The notes below the pieces were generated by a model, which made no database searches, was not told where the DNA came from, and saw only the letters and a program-made list of their open reading frames with translations. The position numbers and the translations under genes were made by a program. 64,000 bases of DNA from Buchananella felis (GTDB lineage: Bacteria; Actinomycetota; Actinomycetes; Actinomycetales; Actinomycetaceae), in assembly GCF_041380015.1 (NCBI RefSeq), contig NZ_CP159978.1; one strand, given 5' to 3'. This document shows, one piece after another, positions 63,137-64,000 of this stretch (position 1 is its first letter; each line of letters opens with the position of its first letter).

Positions 63137-64000
63137 TCACGCCTCGTCCCTCAGGGCCCGCCCAGTGATTTCCAGGAAGACCTCGTTCAGGCTGGGCGGG
63201 GCGGAGGTGACCCGGCCGTAGCCAACGCCGGCGGCGTCCAGGGCGTGCAGTACGTCGGCCAGGTTGCGTGCGCCCTGCGCGCATTCCACCATCAGCTCGG
63301 AGCCGGTCAGCTCCGCGCCGCGCACCCGCTCCAGGCGGCGCACGGCCTCCACGGCGGCCTCGGTGGGGTTAAGCAGCTCCAACGCGATCCGCTCGCCGGT
63401 GCCGATCAGGGCCTTCAGTTCGCTGGCGGTCCCGGTGGACACCTGCCGGCCGCGGTCCATGATGACGATGCGGCTGCACAGCTCCTCGACCTCCTCCATG
63501 TAGTGGGAGGTGTAGATGATCGTGGCGCCGTCCCGGTTGAGTTCCTTGATGCCCGCCAGGATCGAGTTGCGGCTTTGCGGGTCTACAGCGACGGTGGGTT
63601 CGTCCAGGATGATCAGGTTCGGGTTGTGGGCGATCCCGCAGGCGATGTTCAGGCGGCGGCGCAGGCCCCCGGAGAGCTTGCGCGGCCGGTAGCGGGTGAA
63701 CTTCTCCAGCCCCACGAACTCGATGGCTCGCTCCACCAGCTCGCGGCGGCGGGCGCGGGCGGGGACGTACAGGGAGCAGAAGGCGTCCACGTTCTCCCAC
63801 ACGCTCAGCTCCTCGAATACCGCGATGTCCTGCGGGACCACGCCGATGCGGCTCTTGAGGTGGTAGGCGGTGGCCGTCATTTCCTCGCCGAACACCCGGA
63901 TGCTGCCCTGGTGGTAGGTGAGCAGCTGCAGGATGCAGTTCAGTGTGGTGGTCTTGCCCGAGCCGTTCGGGCCGAGCAGGCCAAGTACCTCGCCTTGGGC
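63137..64000 (-). CDS. ABC-2 system ATP-binding protein, N-terminus outside the window
   Basis: The 3' part of the gene, 287 residues visible. Walker A GPNGSGKTT is right at the window end (about 63950). The Q-loop GVVPQD, signature LSGGLRRRL, Walker B LIILDEPTVAVD and H-loop TSHYMEE are all canonical. It powers the two downstream permeases. The first ~25 residues and the promoter lie beyond 64000. Confidence 0.93.
   Translation of the reverse strand, partial: AQGEVLGLLGPNGSGKTTTLNCILQLLTYHQGSIRVFGEEMTATAYHLKSRIGVVPQDIAVFEELSVWENVDAFCSLYVPARARRRELVERAIEFVGLEKFTRYRPRKLSGGLRRRLNIACGIAHNPNLIILDEPTVAVDPQSRNSILAGIKELNRDGATIIYTSHYMEEVEELCSRIVIMDRGRQVSTGTASELKALIGTGERIALELLNPTEAAVEAVRRLERVRGAELTGSELMVECAQGARNLADVLHALDAAGVGYGRVTSAPPSLNEVFLEITGRALRDEA

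Overview
This window is GC-rich chromosomal DNA from an actinobacterium, most likely of the Actinomycetaceae/Actinomyces type. That placement is an inference from gene content: a WhiB3-like regulator, a GuaB3-type IMPDH paralogue, a fused-cytochrome SdhC, WXG100-type proteins, an LAxTG sorting signal and many leaderless starts (TANNNT about 7 nt before the start codon). Codon use is strongly GC-rich except in a few islands.

Layout. 1-3845: end of rpsI, a 1.1 kb gap with copies of a dispersed intergenic repeat, glmM, and a DedA-family membrane protein. 3842-10341: coaA on the minus strand, then a tightly overlapping operon acpS-nnr-alr-tsaE-tsaB-rimI. 10640-16738: threonine catabolism (tdh-kbl) and succinate dehydrogenase (sdhCAB), which separate tsaB/rimI from tsaD (16834-17880). 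17946-34316: a minus-strand accessory island with two related modules. Each pairs an LCAT-like alpha/beta hydrolase with a very large protein made of a transglutaminase-like cysteine peptidase domain, a STAND P-loop NTPase and 16 nearly identical 46-residue TPR units. A fifth gene is a short transglutaminase-STAND protein without TPRs. One large gene is split by a frameshift exactly at a C8 tract, and a diverged copy of the last 22 codons of tsaD sits near the far end of the island. I regard this as the candidate undescribed conflict/defence system. 34430-42595: small membrane proteins, a THUMP-like methyltransferase, CIRCE-controlled groES, whiB3, guaB, a GC-poor NDT/TIR-like orphan, a DnaQ-type exonuclease, guaB3 and ptsH. 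42690-49767: two unrelated fumarases in divergent orientation, then pta-ackA. 50385-56704: a thioester-domain adhesin with an LAKTG anchor and a heterodimeric ABC exporter in which all degenerate motifs fall on one ATP site. 56907-64000: guaA, two small WXG100-like proteins, inverted copies of the dispersed repeat, an unknown protein, and an ABC-2 export system cut off by the window end.

How the genes work together. Housekeeping genes cover cell-wall precursors (glmM, alr), CoA and acyl-carrier activation (coaA, acpS), NAD(P)HX repair, t6A tRNA modification (tsaB, tsaD, tsaE), the TCA cycle (sdhCAB, two fumarases), overflow acetate metabolism (pta-ackA) and guanine nucleotide synthesis (guaB, guaB3, guaA). 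The accessory material lies at 17.9-34.3 kb, 39.2-40.1 kb and 50-64 kb.
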